Assembly (NCBI RefSeq): GCF_029867415.1
Contig: NW_026705213.1
Coordinates: forward strand, 682,001 to 746,000
Length of the DNA: 64,000 nucleotides
Origin: Vicia villosa
Taxonomy: Eukaryota; Streptophyta; Magnoliopsida; Fabales; Fabaceae
Reading direction: 5' to 3'
The position numbers and the translations under genes are program-made. Below the pieces are notes generated by a model. That model made no database searches. It saw only the letters and a program-made list of their open reading frames with translations, and was not told where the DNA came from. The stretch's first letter is position 1. Every line of letters starts with the position of its first letter. Positions 31,986 through 42,882 of this stretch are shown here, piece after piece.

Positions 31986-33250
31986 ATAATTAAAAGAACA
32001 GCTCGCTAAGTTGAAAACTCGCAAAGAGCGACTTAGGCAAAAAAGAGCGTCTCGGTGAATCGAAAACCCGAAAGGGCGATTCAGGCAAAAGATTAGAGAC
32101 ATAAAAAATATATATTAATCAATCCCGGTAGACTTAAAACCCGAAAGGGGTAGTTTACGCAAAAGTTAGGGATATATGGCAAGTAACTGTGTTCAGGACA
32201 AACTTGATCATTCAAAATCCATAGCGGAGTATTCATCAGCAGTAGGTCATCTTCTACGAAGCACGAATACAGCGCAACTCGGAGTGGAAGGGAGAGATAA
32301 CGGTCGTCACGTTTCATCGTAGCCCTTTTCCCGAAAATTACCAATTTCCAACTTTGTAAATACTCCATGGAATCAAGCATTTGGCTGATTACCATTCCAT
32401 ATATAATAATTTGAGCCTTGTGCTTTTCCTTTGCAATCTAGTCTTATTCAGTTTCTTGAAATGCATTTTAAGTTTAAACAGTCATTTTTCTTGAAACAAA
32501 TGTTTTCATAAAATAAAAATGAATTTACTTGCAAAAATAAAGGTGAAATTTCTTTCTAAGGTTTACAAACAATAGGAAGAATGCAAATAGTTGCTCCGAG
32601 AACGGTTGAGACTCCGGGAACCAAGTTTTCCCCATGAGGTCGCTTTGCGAACATCTCCCGATGACGGATCTTTACTTCAATTCATATTACTTACTTCGGA
32701 CAGCGGACAACTGATAACCAGATATTCCCAAGAGAGTTCGAACTACAAGAAGAGGACATCTTCTGATCAACAAGAATTCAAGTCGTATCATAGGATTTTA
32801 CATCTGCGACAATTCTATTCACATTCACTTTACATTCTATCATTGTCATAATATTCATGCATACATTACATCATAATTGCATAGTCGCATCAGGCTTTGA
32901 TCCTGTGAATGCCTAAGTCATTGAGGCATGAACTCGAGTTTCCCCTGCAAGTTCCGGAGAAACTTTTTCCTTCGAGACAACAGTTCATACACAAGGATCT
33001 CCCCAAGCAAGTCAACAAATGGTTGTCTCCCTCAAGGAGATAGTTTGTTCACTTTTGGAATTCCTCAGCCGAGATTCTCCTGCAGAGCGACATTCAACAG
33101 TCTTCTTCAGATAAGATAGTCTGCTTCGCATTTTGGAATTCCCTACAGGTTTGGTATTTCCCCAGCAAGGTCGAGAGATGCCACTTTTTCGTCAAAGAAA
33201 ATAATTCAGAATCTCCCAGCAGATCGACAAATGATTCCCCAGCAGAATCA

Positions 33251-33518
33251 GTGAATGGTAGTCTTCATCCAGAAGATAGTTCATGATCCCCAGCGGAGTC
33301 AACAAATGGTAGTCTTTCCCCAAGGAAAGACAGTTTGTCTGTTAAATACTCAAGAAATCGACAAATGGCAGTTTCTTCAAACAGTTTGTCTGTTTCAGGG
33401 ATGTTTAGTTCCCCACAGAGTCGATAAATGGTAGTTTTCCTCTTAGGAAAACAGTTTGTTGATTCCCCAGGCACCAGTCGACGAATGGCAGTTTCCACCC
33501 CGAAAACAGTTCGTCCGC
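33251..33518 (+). other. Single-copy TGGYA/AG double-stem hairpins (Ogre-2)
   Basis: Five in a row. The 33251 hairpin has outer GTGAA/TTCAT and inner GTCTTC/GAAGAT. 33302 has ACAAA/TTTGT and GTCTTTCC/GGAAAGAC. 33360 has GACAAA/TTTGTC and GTTT/AAAC. 33421 has TCGATAAA/TTTGTTGA and GTTTTCC/GGAAAAC. One near 33478 has GACGAA/TTCGTC and a mismatched GTTTCC/GAAAAC. All share TGGYA on the 5' side and AG on the 3' side. Confidence 0.65.
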
Positions 33519-33603
33519 CTTCAAACAAAGTCATTAGCCCCTCAAAAGAGCGCGGGCCCATATGACAATCTTTCAAAGATGCCAAGTCAAAAGGGAAGAT
33601 GGT

Positions 33604-34290
33604 GAAGTTTCTTTATTACCATCAAATGGTATCTCATCTCCAAGTGCTGATGAGAAGTTTGATGAGGAAACAAACCTTTGAAGTTTCTTTATTTACCATC
33701 AAATGGTATCTCATCTCCAAGTGCTGATGAGAAGTTTGATGAGGAAACAACCTTTGAAGTTTCTTTATTACCATCAAATGGTATCTCATCTCCAAGTGCT
33801 GATGAGAAGTTTGATGAGGAAACAACCGTTGAAGTTTCTTTATTACCATCAAATGGTATCTCATCTCCAAGTGCTGATGAGAAGTTTGATGAGGAAACAA
33901 CCTTTGAAGTTTCTTTATTTACCGTCAAATGGTATCTCATCTCCAAGTGCTGATGAGAAGTTTGATGAGGAAACAAACCTTTGAAGTTTCTTTATTTACC
34001 GTCAAATGGTATCTTACCTCCAAGTGCTGGTAAGAAGTTTGATGAGGAAACAACCTTTGAAGTTTCTTTTTACCGTCAAATGGTATCTCATCTCCAAGTG
34101 CTGATGAGAAGTTTGATGAGGAAACAAACCTTTGAAGTTTCTTTATTTACCGTCAAATGGTATCTCATCTCCAAGTGCTGATGAGAAGTTTGATGAGGAA
34201 ACAAACCTTTGAAGTTTCTTTATTTACCGTCAAATGGTATCTTACCTCCAAGTGCTGGTAAGAAGTTTGATGAGGAAACAAACCTTTGGA
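33604..34290 (+). repeat. 76-bp tandem repeat, nine copies, double-stem hairpins (Ogre-2)
   Basis: Units start at 33604, 33680, 33756, 33831, 33906, 33983, 34059, 34134 and 34211. Copy 1 has outer arms CATCAAA (33620-33626) and TTTGATG (33658-33664), and inner arms TCTCATC (33632-33638) and GATGAGA (33649-33655). Copies 6 and 9 have inner arms TCTTACC and GGTAAGA (34012-34018 with 34029-34035; 34240-34246 with 34257-34263): both arms changed in step. Copies 5-9 have CGTCAAA with TTTGATG, a G-U pair. Confidence 0.88.
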
Positions 34291-34579
34291 AATTTTCTCT
34301 TTATCTGAGATATTGTCCAAACGCAACTGAGACCAGTTCTGAGATTTGGACATCCGGAACGAGAGGAGGTTGTTTACCTTTTTCTAAGTATCAACACTTA
34401 GTTAAAGAAGATGGATTGCGCATCCTACATTGCCATCCATTCTCCAAAATCCACATCAAGTATTTCTACAGGAGTTTGTCTCCTCATCCCCCGCCAAGTG
34501 CGACAACGGGATCAAGTCATGCAAGGATTTTATCAATTACAACATCTCAGGAGCGCCCAAAATTCGGGCATTCTTTGAT

Positions 34580-34659
34580 ATTTAAGTCTCTTTTACGCAG
34601 GAGAGATCGAGATATCAATCTCTCTCCCTCCAGATAAAAGAAACTTAAATAGGGGCATC
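34580..34659 (+). other. Polypurine tract and adjoining hairpin (Ogre-2)
   Basis: ATTTAAGT (34580-34587) pairs with ACTTAAAT (34643-34650). AGGGGCATC (34651-34659) then runs to the LTR start. Same inner GGAGAGAT stem as Ogre-1. Confidence 0.65.
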
Positions 34660-36191
34660 TGTCATACCCTAATTTTTGACCCCCCCTGAGATGACATATC
34701 TTTAGGATTTTCATCAAATCAGAGTAAGTACCCAGAGCAGTCTGACATTCAATCAAGGGTGTTCAAAGACAGGAAAACTCAGGCAAAGGATCAATCAATA
34801 GGAAGATTAGTCTCTGATACAATCATAAGACTCAAGAGCTTCATTATTTCACCTATGATTGATTAGACACCCAGTCATCTAAGTACAGGATTACTCAGAT
34901 CCACAGACTAGGGTTTTGAGCCTTATCAAGGACTAAAATCAGGGATCACCTTTGGGAAACCATAAAAAGCCCTAAGAGACCATTCAAAGACATTAATCAT
35001 CTTCAAATAACTCTTATGACAAGATCCACTGGACATTACACCTCAATTCAAAGTCTACACTCATCATTGTCCTCTGGTCGACAATTAGGGTTTTTAACCT
35101 AATTCATCAAGATAGTTGACTTTTAATCAGGGCATGGATCCAAAACTCAAGACATGATTCAAGAATCTCTACTACCTCAATATAATCCATTTACATCATT
35201 CATTTGAGGAAAAGATCTTGTTTCTACACAAAAGCCCAAAAATTCACTTTGTCAGGAAAAAGTCAACTGTGTGGGATCATCATTGACTTTTAAGGTTTTT
35301 GGTCAAAAAATGACTTTCAAAGATCAATATCATCAATATATGGATGTCAAAGTCATTTGACCAAAGAAATTCAAAGAAATTCATCAAGGAGCAAAAAGTC
35401 GGGAATTAGGGTTTTTGAGGGCATTATGGGAACTCAAAATTTCACCTACACAACTCAAAAAACTTCCAACATGAAAGTTGTAGATCTTGCAAAATAAAAC
35501 AACATCTCACATAAGAACTTTTTTCAAAGGATCAACCATTTAAGGGTTTTGAAAATTTTGAAGTTTTAGGTCATAAACACTTAGGAAAATTTTCTAAGTG
35601 TTTTAACCTAGTTTTCCTCCAACTTTGGGCTCATTTTTCACAAATTTCCCAAATGATTCTGAAGAAGACATAAACTAATGATTTGAAGTAGATGTTTAGG
35701 GCTTTCCAAATTGTGTTCAACCTTCTCCAAATTCAATTTGAGCTAAGAGTTATGCTTGTTCAAAGTTGGCCTCATGAAGTAAAATTATAGGTCATGCATC
35801 ATTTTTGAACTTTGAAATTTTGTGCACATGACCTCAATTATGGATGCTACACGACCCATAACACATCTGAAAACATGCCATGCATTCATTTTCACCATGC
35901 CATGATAATTGAAGAAGATTCCTAAAACAAGAACATGTGATTATGTAATGATTACATTTGTGAATTTATGGCAAATTGATGAATCACCCAAGGAATCTTC
36001 TCACCAACCAATTAGAGCTCACTTTGCATCTGAATTGTCCCCTAAGATCAGATAGAATCAATGGATAGGGGAGGTGGCTCGAAAATGCAATGATCACACT
36101 TGGATATTCTTTGAAATTTCTTCATGGCTAAGAAACCAAACTTGCTTCACTAAGCAAGCTCACTCTCCCAATCAGTACTGAGTCATTTGCC

Positions 36192-36199
36192 TATAAATA
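36192..36199 (+). promoter_or_regulatory. TATA box of the Ogre-2 LTR
   Basis: TATAAATA in GCCTATAAATAGG, 1.53 kb into the LTR; same position as in Ogre-1. Confidence 0.6.
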
Positions 36200-37146
36200 G
36201 GAGAGCATACTTCAGTATAAAAACACACCAAAGCAACCATATTCCTTGCTTTCTCTTTCTCTTCTCATGTTCATTGTTTTTCAAAGTTCTTTGGCAAGAA
36301 GAATCGATTTCTTCAAACCAGAGCTTATCTTTGGAAAGTGAGCATTCTAACATCTCAAGGGAGTTCATTTGAGGTGATCCAAGCACCTGGATCACTTCTG
36401 TAAGTGGAGGAACACCATTGTTGCTCTCACTTTGGAGCATTTGCAGTTGGAGGTCCATGGAGTAATTCAGGAGGTTCCAAGCCAAGCCAATCATCCAGAC
36501 ACACTCCTCAGTTCATAGTGAAGCTAACCAGATGGCTGCAGCTCATCTGTAACTCGAGAATCATCACCCTCCATGTTCACTTGAAGCTGAAATCGAGGGA
36601 GGTCCATAGAGCAATTCAGGAGGATCCAAGCTCCAATAAGCGTTCAGTTAGCATCATTGAGTCTCAAGGAAGCTATTGAGATCATTCATTCAAGTCCAGG
36701 TGTTCTCCATCACCCTCACGACCTCCATTTTCAGAGGTAAGTTTCTGAACCTCACCTCTTTAATTTAAGCACTCTTTGAGTTAAAGCTCGATTCTATCTT
36801 GTTTAGCATCATCAGAGGATTGAAAACCCTCTATCATCTTGCATTTATTCATCTTGTTTGTCATTTAATTTCAAATTTAGGGTTTATGTGTTCTTAGAAT
36901 TTTCTGAGAAATTAGGTAGCTATAGTTCATATAAATAAATGTTAGCTACATATCTGGATTCGTGAGGAAGTTTAGAACAAGATTGATGTTTACATCATGT
37001 CATTTAGTTGAGAAACCAGAGAGTTAGGATTTTGAAAATCCTTGAGCTCGAGGAAGAAGATGACTATGGCCATGGCGCGCAAAATTTGAATCTGGGGCCA
37101 AAGTTTATTTTATTTTGAATGGTAGGCGTTCCTTAAACGACTGAAC

Positions 37147-37232
37147 AAACTTGCCCTAGTGGCCTCCCATACGCCCTTAGTCTCATCATGCCTCAAGTCT
37201 GGGGTTCGAATCCCCCTCGCCCCAGACTTTTT
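37147..37232 (+). other. tRNA-like cassette 1 in the Ogre-2 LTR
   Basis: A-box-like TTGCCCTAGTGGCC at 37151-37164, perfect B box GGTTCGAATCC at 37203-37213, then TTTTT at 37228. Surrounding sequence differs more from Ogre-1 than the boxes do. Confidence 0.55.
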
Positions 37233-37304
37233 GATTCTTTTATTTTTCAATGATTTACCACTTGTTTTGAAACATAACCAAATGAGTGCAAGTTACTATC
37301 ACCA

Positions 37305-37393
37305 TACGCGCGCTGGCCCAGTGGTTTGGTTTTGGGTGTGTGACCTAAAGGGAATGAGTTCAAGTCTTGGTGAAGACATTTCTATATTTTTTT
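37305..37393 (+). other. tRNA-like cassette 2 in the Ogre-2 LTR
   Basis: A box TGGCCCAGTGG (37314-37324), weaker B box GAGTTCAAGTC (37356-37366), and seven T ending at 37393. Confidence 0.45.
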
Positions 37394-37946
37394 ACCACTT
37401 TTCACACTTATTTTCTCCATAACTTCACATGAATATTTAACCTATCAAATTAAATCATTTTCACTTCATTTTTTACACACTTGTCATTTAACACATCTAT
37501 TTTATGAATAATAAAAAAAAATCATAAAAATGTCATTTATTTCATATATTTTTATTAGGTTTAAAATAGTATGTTTTAGGTGTTTTCTTAAATACTTTAA
37601 ATACATATTTTACTTTGTTTTAACCTAATCATTTTGTAAATAAAGTCCATGATAAAACCCTATTTGCTTAGGTCTTAATTGAGTAAAAATCTTTATTTTT
37701 ACTTTAATTAAGTTGACTTTTGTCAATTCTCAAAACTATTTTTCAATCTCTGATTAAATCAAATGATAAGGGTTTTCAAACAACAAAACCTTGCATCATT
37801 CCAAATCATTTTTCAAATTGCTTTTACACCAGTACTGTAAAGTACTAGGCCTCTAATAGAGTGTAAGTCCCAAAAACCTTCTCTTCTTAGCTTGTTTTCA
37901 AAACTGTATTTTCAAAATCTTCTTTCTGTTTTCAAAACATTCTTCT

Positions 37947-38443
37947 GGTATTTGAAGGGCATTATTCCCGGTGAAACTCTTCAGATACCTATGTGACCTT
38001 TGTCCATCTTCACTTCTTCTGTTTTCAAAAACCATTAACTGTTTATCATATATATATTCAACTGTTATCAACAAAACAACAAAAATTACTGTTGAGGCTC
38101 TGTACATACTTCTTCAATGGCCTCCACTCCATCCAGGTTAGGCTTTACAAGCTTTCAATTTACTGTCTTTATTTAAATTACTGTCAAATATAAACTGTGC
38201 ATATATATTAGTTTAGAACTACGTTTGAGTGTAAACCCTAGGACAGTTAAACTATATATATATTATAGGAATATGACCTAGGATTGAGAATGTCTTCCCG
38301 GTGAAGGCTCTTTCCTAATTAGAGATCTGTAGTTCAAACCCCCAAGATGAATTATTCCCGGTGAAACATCTTGGCAAAAACCTTAGAATCCAAATAATAG
38401 GACACATCCACCCAAAGAGGAATTATTCCCGGTGAAACCTCTT
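37947..38443 (+). other. CCGGT-loop hairpin cluster in the Ogre-2 LTR
   Basis: 13-bp stem (37947-37959 with 37977-37989), 8-bp stem (38342-38349 with 38367-38374) and 6-bp stem (38415-38420 with 38438-38443), each with the 17-nt loop containing TTCCCGGTGAA. A GAGA/TCTT hairpin with the 19-nt loop is near 38285-38315. Confidence 0.65.
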
Positions 38444-40772
38444 ACCCATTTGCTTAGAGCCAAAATAAGTTCAAAACTACATAGCTTTATCTTGTGCTAT
38501 AACAAGGACCCTCGATTAGCCTCCTCTTGGGCTTTGTACAAGGACCCACAGGCTTCTTAAAAGCATTTCCAGCTTCCTCTTGAGCTTGTATACAAGGACC
38601 CATCAGGTTTCTTATAAACATAGGAACAGGTCTTTAGTCACCTTTTAGCCTACCCCGGTGAGTTTCTTCCAATTTAAACCAGACTTTAAACAAGCTAAGT
38701 TTGTCTCAATTTTGCATTGAGTACACCTTTTGGAATGAGAGACATGGACAGTCTCTATCACCCTTATCTTCATCAATCTTCCTTAGCAGAGTCTAGGATC
38801 TATGTTTATTTTCTCCTCAGCATGTGTCAGCCTTCATTTTGGGCTTTAAACAAGAAGTCTCCATTAGATAATCTTTCTGCCATCCATTTTTCAATCATAA
38901 ATTCCCTGGAAAGGGTTAGCTTCCACACATTCTTTCATTTTTAATATAAACCCCTGGAAAGGGTTAGCCTCCAAAATCATTCTTTCATTTTTAATATAAA
39001 TCCCTGGAAAGGGTTAGCCTCCAAAGTCAATTAATAAAAAAATGTCAAAAAATAAAGATTCATTTCTCTTAGGAGATAATTTCCCCAATAAGAGTCAAAA
39101 CCCCTGGAAAGGGTCAGCCTCCAAAAAACATGATAAAGTCAGTCTTTTAACAAACAAATTCTCCAGCTGAGTCAAAATCCCTGGAAAGGGTTAGCTTCCA
39201 AAAAGAAAAACAGTCTTTTAATAAATAAAACTTCCTCAGTAGAGTCAAAACCAACAAAAATAGTTAGCCTCAACCTTGGGCTTCATACAAGGCACCAAAC
39301 AATAAAACTCCCCTGTCAAGAGTCAGCCTCAACCTTGGGCATTGTACAAGGCAGATAATAGAGTCTCCCCAGTGAGTTCTTCATCATTCAGTAGCCACAA
39401 CCTTGGGCTTTGTACAAGGCAGATAAACCATATTTTCATGTGTCAAAGATTCCTAACACCTAGGATCTTTTCCCCATAGAGTCATCCATACCCAGTTTAT
39501 TTAAGAGTCAGCCACAACCTTGGGCTTTGTACAAGGCAGAAAATAATGTTTTTTTTCCTAGCTAGAGTCAGCCACAACCTTGGGCTTTGTACAAGGCACA
39601 TAAAATAGAGTCATTCATTCAATTATCCTCAGCAATCAGCCACAACCTTGGGCTTTGTACAAGGCACACAAATAGAGTCTCCCTAAGTAGAGTCAGCCTC
39701 AATTCTGGGCTTTGTACAGAACACTAAAATACCCTGTAATTAATCCCCAGTGGAGTCATCTCCCAGAGTCAATAATATTAATTAATCAATCAAAAAGCCT
39801 CAAGCTTGGGCCTCATACAAGCCAGCTAAAGTCAAATCTTTTATACAGTAGATAGACATAGCTTATCTCTATAGAGAGATATTTTTACTACTCTACCACA
39901 TTCAAACAAACAAACATTTCATTTCAATTTTAATCAAGTCTCCCATTTAGGATTTTGAAAGGCATGAGCTGGCAGTAAAACCCAGACATGTGGTAACTTT
40001 CCCTAATTTGGATGAGCAACTTTCTTTCATTTAAGAGGCATTTGACCGGTATACTTGCACATACACAAGTAAGGTCCCCCTCTTGAATGAAATGAATTCA
40101 GTTATTCTGTCACTCCTTTAAATGTTTGTGGTAGAATAGTACTAATACCTCTCTGTAGAGATGATTTCATGTCTCTTTACTGTAAACAGAGATTTAATTC
40201 CAAGCTTCAACCTTGAGCTTCAAGCAAGGCACCAAAAACAAGTAATTTCCCTAGTTAGTTCCCCGAACTACATTAAGCTCTGACTTCCACTAGGGATATG
40301 TAGGCATGAGGTTCACAAGGAATCTCAGCGAGCTAATAAAATACCAAAAATAGTCAGTTTGTCTGTCTGTCTGTCTTTTCAAATCAATTCAATTCTTTCT
40401 CCTAATACAAAGGAGAAACTTGCCCAATCATTAGCAGCAAACACAATCACAATGACACAGAGAAGGTTCCTGTAGAGTACTACAGATATGTAGGGTGTTT
40501 AAACACTTCCCTATGTATAACCGACCCCCCGGACTCCAGAATTTCTAGTCTAGGTGAAATCCCCACACTTAGCAAACTCCTACGGTTTAGTTGAGATCTT
40601 TTTTTCCCTTTCCTACTCGTAGGACAAATAAGAAAGTTCGTGTGATATCGTAGGAAGAACTGAAATAAAATTCATCCCACCACGGGCGCATTCTCCTTCC
40701 AAATTTCGCGTGAAGGGTTTAGCGTGCCGTCCTCCCAAGTGAAACGGGGAGGTAAAAGAAAACGACACCACA

Positions 40773-41374
40773 CACTCACCCTTGCTGAACTGGAGCGACT
40801 TAAGAATACTGATCCTGAAAGCTTCCTCAAGGTCATGATGAATGCCAAAAATGTTTCGCCTATCATGGTTGAACCTTCTTCGAACATTTCGGCAGAAAGC
40901 AGTAAGGGGAATGATATTCCAAACCTCCTTCGTCAGATAAAGGAAAAGTTCTTTGAAACCAAACTTATCGAGGTTCTGAGAAAAGATTCCACCAGTTGCT
41001 TTGGTTTGAACAATCTTTTAAAGAAAGTGGATCTACTGTTGGTTTCAGAGGAAGTCTCGCAAGTGATTGTCTCACTAAGTTCTCTGGTTGATCAACTTCA
41101 AGCTGATACTCTTTGAAAGCGAGATGTTGACAAACAACTCAACACAAAAGTAACTTCCCATAGTTCTTCGTGGAAAGCCTCTAGTGACGCAACTATCAAA
41201 GCTAGTGTCCTCGAGCTTGAGCGCGCAAAGCGCCAAAAGGAATATGAGACTTGTGGAGTGGACATCAAATCATGGGAGCAAGAAATTGAACTTCTCGAAG
41301 CGAAGATAAAAACTTCTAAGTCCTGCCAAGAGGAAATCAAACTTTATTTTCAAACATGCAATGTATCAGTTTAA
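40773..41374 (+). pseudogene. C-terminal part of an extra ORF (coiled coil), cut by Ogre-2
   Basis: An open frame enters from the Ogre-2 LTR edge (HTLTLAELERLKNTDPESF), stops at TGA 41114-41116, and continues in the same frame to TAA 41372-41374. The second part is rich in Lys, Glu and Leu (VLELERAKRQKEYE) and looks like a coiled coil. It runs opposite to gag-pol of the surrounding element. The 5' half of the gene should be left of the Ogre complex. I cannot name a function; it resembles C-termini of plant transposon proteins. Confidence 0.5.
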
Positions 41375-41450
41375 ACTTCCAAGTCCTGCCAAGAGGAAAT
41401 AAAACTTTAAAAACTTCCAAGTCCTTCCAAGAGGACATCAAATCATGCAA
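41309..41450 (+). repeat. Short degenerate tandem repeat, three copies
   Basis: AACTTCYAAGTCCTKCCAAGAG occurs at about 41310, 41375 and 41409 with flanking GGAAATMAAACTT. It starts inside the pseudogene end and continues past its stop. Confidence 0.6.
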
Positions 41451-41780
41451 TGTCACAAATAACATTTTAACAATTCATAAATTTTCAAACTTTATTTTCT
41501 AACTATCATAATGACCTCGATAGCGTATCCACATGACATGACTACCCTTCGCAGTTACTTAAGTTTTGATTTGACGTTTCTACTCCACTAGCCGTAACCA
41601 TCATTAACTGATGACATCACTTTTTCAAAACGTCTAATTAAGACGTGCGTGTATCAGTTTTTAAAATGATTACGCTCCAACTTCTAAGGTTGGAAACGGC
41701 GGAGTCCATATCTTCCTTCGGGGAAACCAACATGCGGTCCAATCAGGGTTTAAAGTGTAACCACTCATTTAAGACCAACG

Positions 41781-41790
41781 CTCTCTATAT
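41781..41790 (+). promoter_or_regulatory. TATA box before the antisense ORF
   Basis: CTATATAAAC lies about 90 bp upstream of the ATG at 41873, on the plus strand and opposite to the host element's genes. This suggests the extra ORF has, or had, its own promoter. Confidence 0.45.
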
Positions 41791-41872
41791 AAACCTTGGT
41801 ATTCTGATCATTCATTCATCCTCTTTCCATATTTTCATCAAAGTTTTTTCTTTCTTGTACTCTCTTGTTACA

Positions 41873-42601
41873 ATGACGCCTCTATCTTACAACACTATCA
41901 AATCTGCTATCAAAAAATAGTTTAAGCTCTCTGTTGAAGAGTTCGATCAGAAAAATCTCAACATTGATGCATTGTTTGCCACCCAACATTTACAAGTTTA
42001 CCAAGGAATCCTGGAGGGGTCTGTTTACCCGAACATGCTAGCGGATTTCTGGATGTTTGCATCCCTCCAGATGGACTCAGAAGGGAGAACCACCGTTGTT
42101 TCTCAAGTTTGAGGATCCTATATTACCATTTCTCCATCGTTCATCTCTGAAGTGCTGAGATATGAAAACTCTGGAGAAGTTTTTTCTAAAAACTCCTTCA
42201 CCATGAGCACCTCTTCCATTTTGAGGTCCATCATGGCTAACGATCCTTTCAGCGCCCTTATCAGTAGGGTTTGGCATTAACTTCTAGTGGGCAAATTTTT
42301 CCCACGCAATATGGATCAAGAAAGCATCATGGTGGAGGATCTGGAGTTCATGATTTATGCTCTCCGGGGAAAGAAAATCAACATACCATTGATGATCTTC
42401 AAACACCTTGCTGAAGCCGTCGCTATTGTTGCTTCTCGTCAAGGCACAATGACATGTCTTCCCTACGGAAGGTTTCTATCCCACATATTTGTTAAATGGG
42501 GGTTAGTGAAGAAAATACGCATGGAAGGATTCCAGGATCCTTTTGAAGCAGAAAGCTTGCCCCTGTTGCACTTAGAGGGTTTGGAACACAGGATCAACTG
42601 A
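41873..42601 (+). pseudogene. Plant transposon-like extra ORF (antisense to gag-pol) with three stops
   Basis: One frame of 243 codons from ATG 41873, broken by TAG 41918-41920, TGA near 42109 and TAA near 42278, and ending TGA at 42599-42601. Readable parts such as VYPNMLADFWMFASLQ and YALRGKKINIPLMIFKHL resemble the putative plant transposon protein family that occurs as extra ORFs in Tat elements. It lies 282 bp beyond the integrase end and runs towards it. Function unknown. Three stops without any frameshift suggest slow decay of a once-used frame. Confidence 0.6.
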
Positions 42602-42882
42602 AAGAAGCATTGTTAAAGGCGTTGTAGGCCTTGATTTTATCTTTAATGTCTATAATTTTGAACGCTTCCTTTGATAGTATCTGGCATGCCCCATTTTTGT
42701 AAATCTGGTTTGCATGCAAATGCAATTTTGCTGACTAAATGTACCCTTAACCGTTAATCGTAATGAACTATATTTTGACGTCGTTTTGTCTTCTTAGTTT
42801 ATACATTACGCATTCTATTTAGGTATAAAGCCATTTTGGTACTTGTTTCACCATTTTGGCCACCGGCGTACACTTTTAAAGT

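Larger units (their letters stand above)
31986..34659 (+). other. Ogre-2 3' untranslated region
   Basis: 2.67 kb with no supported gene. The three post-pol hairpins are at 32006-32157; hairpin 3 has GTAGACT/AGTTTAC, where A-U became G-U relative to Ogre-1. Then come unstructured sequence to about 33200, single-copy TGGYA hairpins, the 76-bp array, and the PPT hairpin. Confidence 0.75.
19689..40772 (+). mobile_element. Ogre-2, apparently intact Ogre retrotransposon with interrupted 5' LTR
   Basis: Same organisation as Ogre-1, with ORF1, gag-pro and pol all open. The visible 5' LTR is only the last 1756 bp. It matches the last 1756 bp of the 3' LTR (39017-40772) with eight substitutions and no indel that I can find by eye, so the insertion is recent. 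The missing first 4.36 kb of the 5' LTR should lie left of Ogre-1, outside the window. The right flank begins CACTC at 40773, which should be the target-site duplication. Confidence 0.9.
34660..40772 (+). repeat. Ogre-2 3' LTR, 6113 bp
   Basis: TGTCATACCC...ACCACA, bounded on the left by the PPT and on the right by CACTC. It contains the TATA box, donor-like GT at 36737, two tRNA-like cassettes, the CCGGT hairpin cluster and the GGCTTTGTA-type array (about 38490-40230). No credible coding region is present; short ORFs such as those at 36404-36679 or 38717-38944 are not conserved as proteins. Confidence 0.93.

Noticed and set aside
33634..33984. Several 90-aa ORFs on both strands
   Set aside because: All read through the 76-bp repeats. 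The covariation preserves pairing, not codons.
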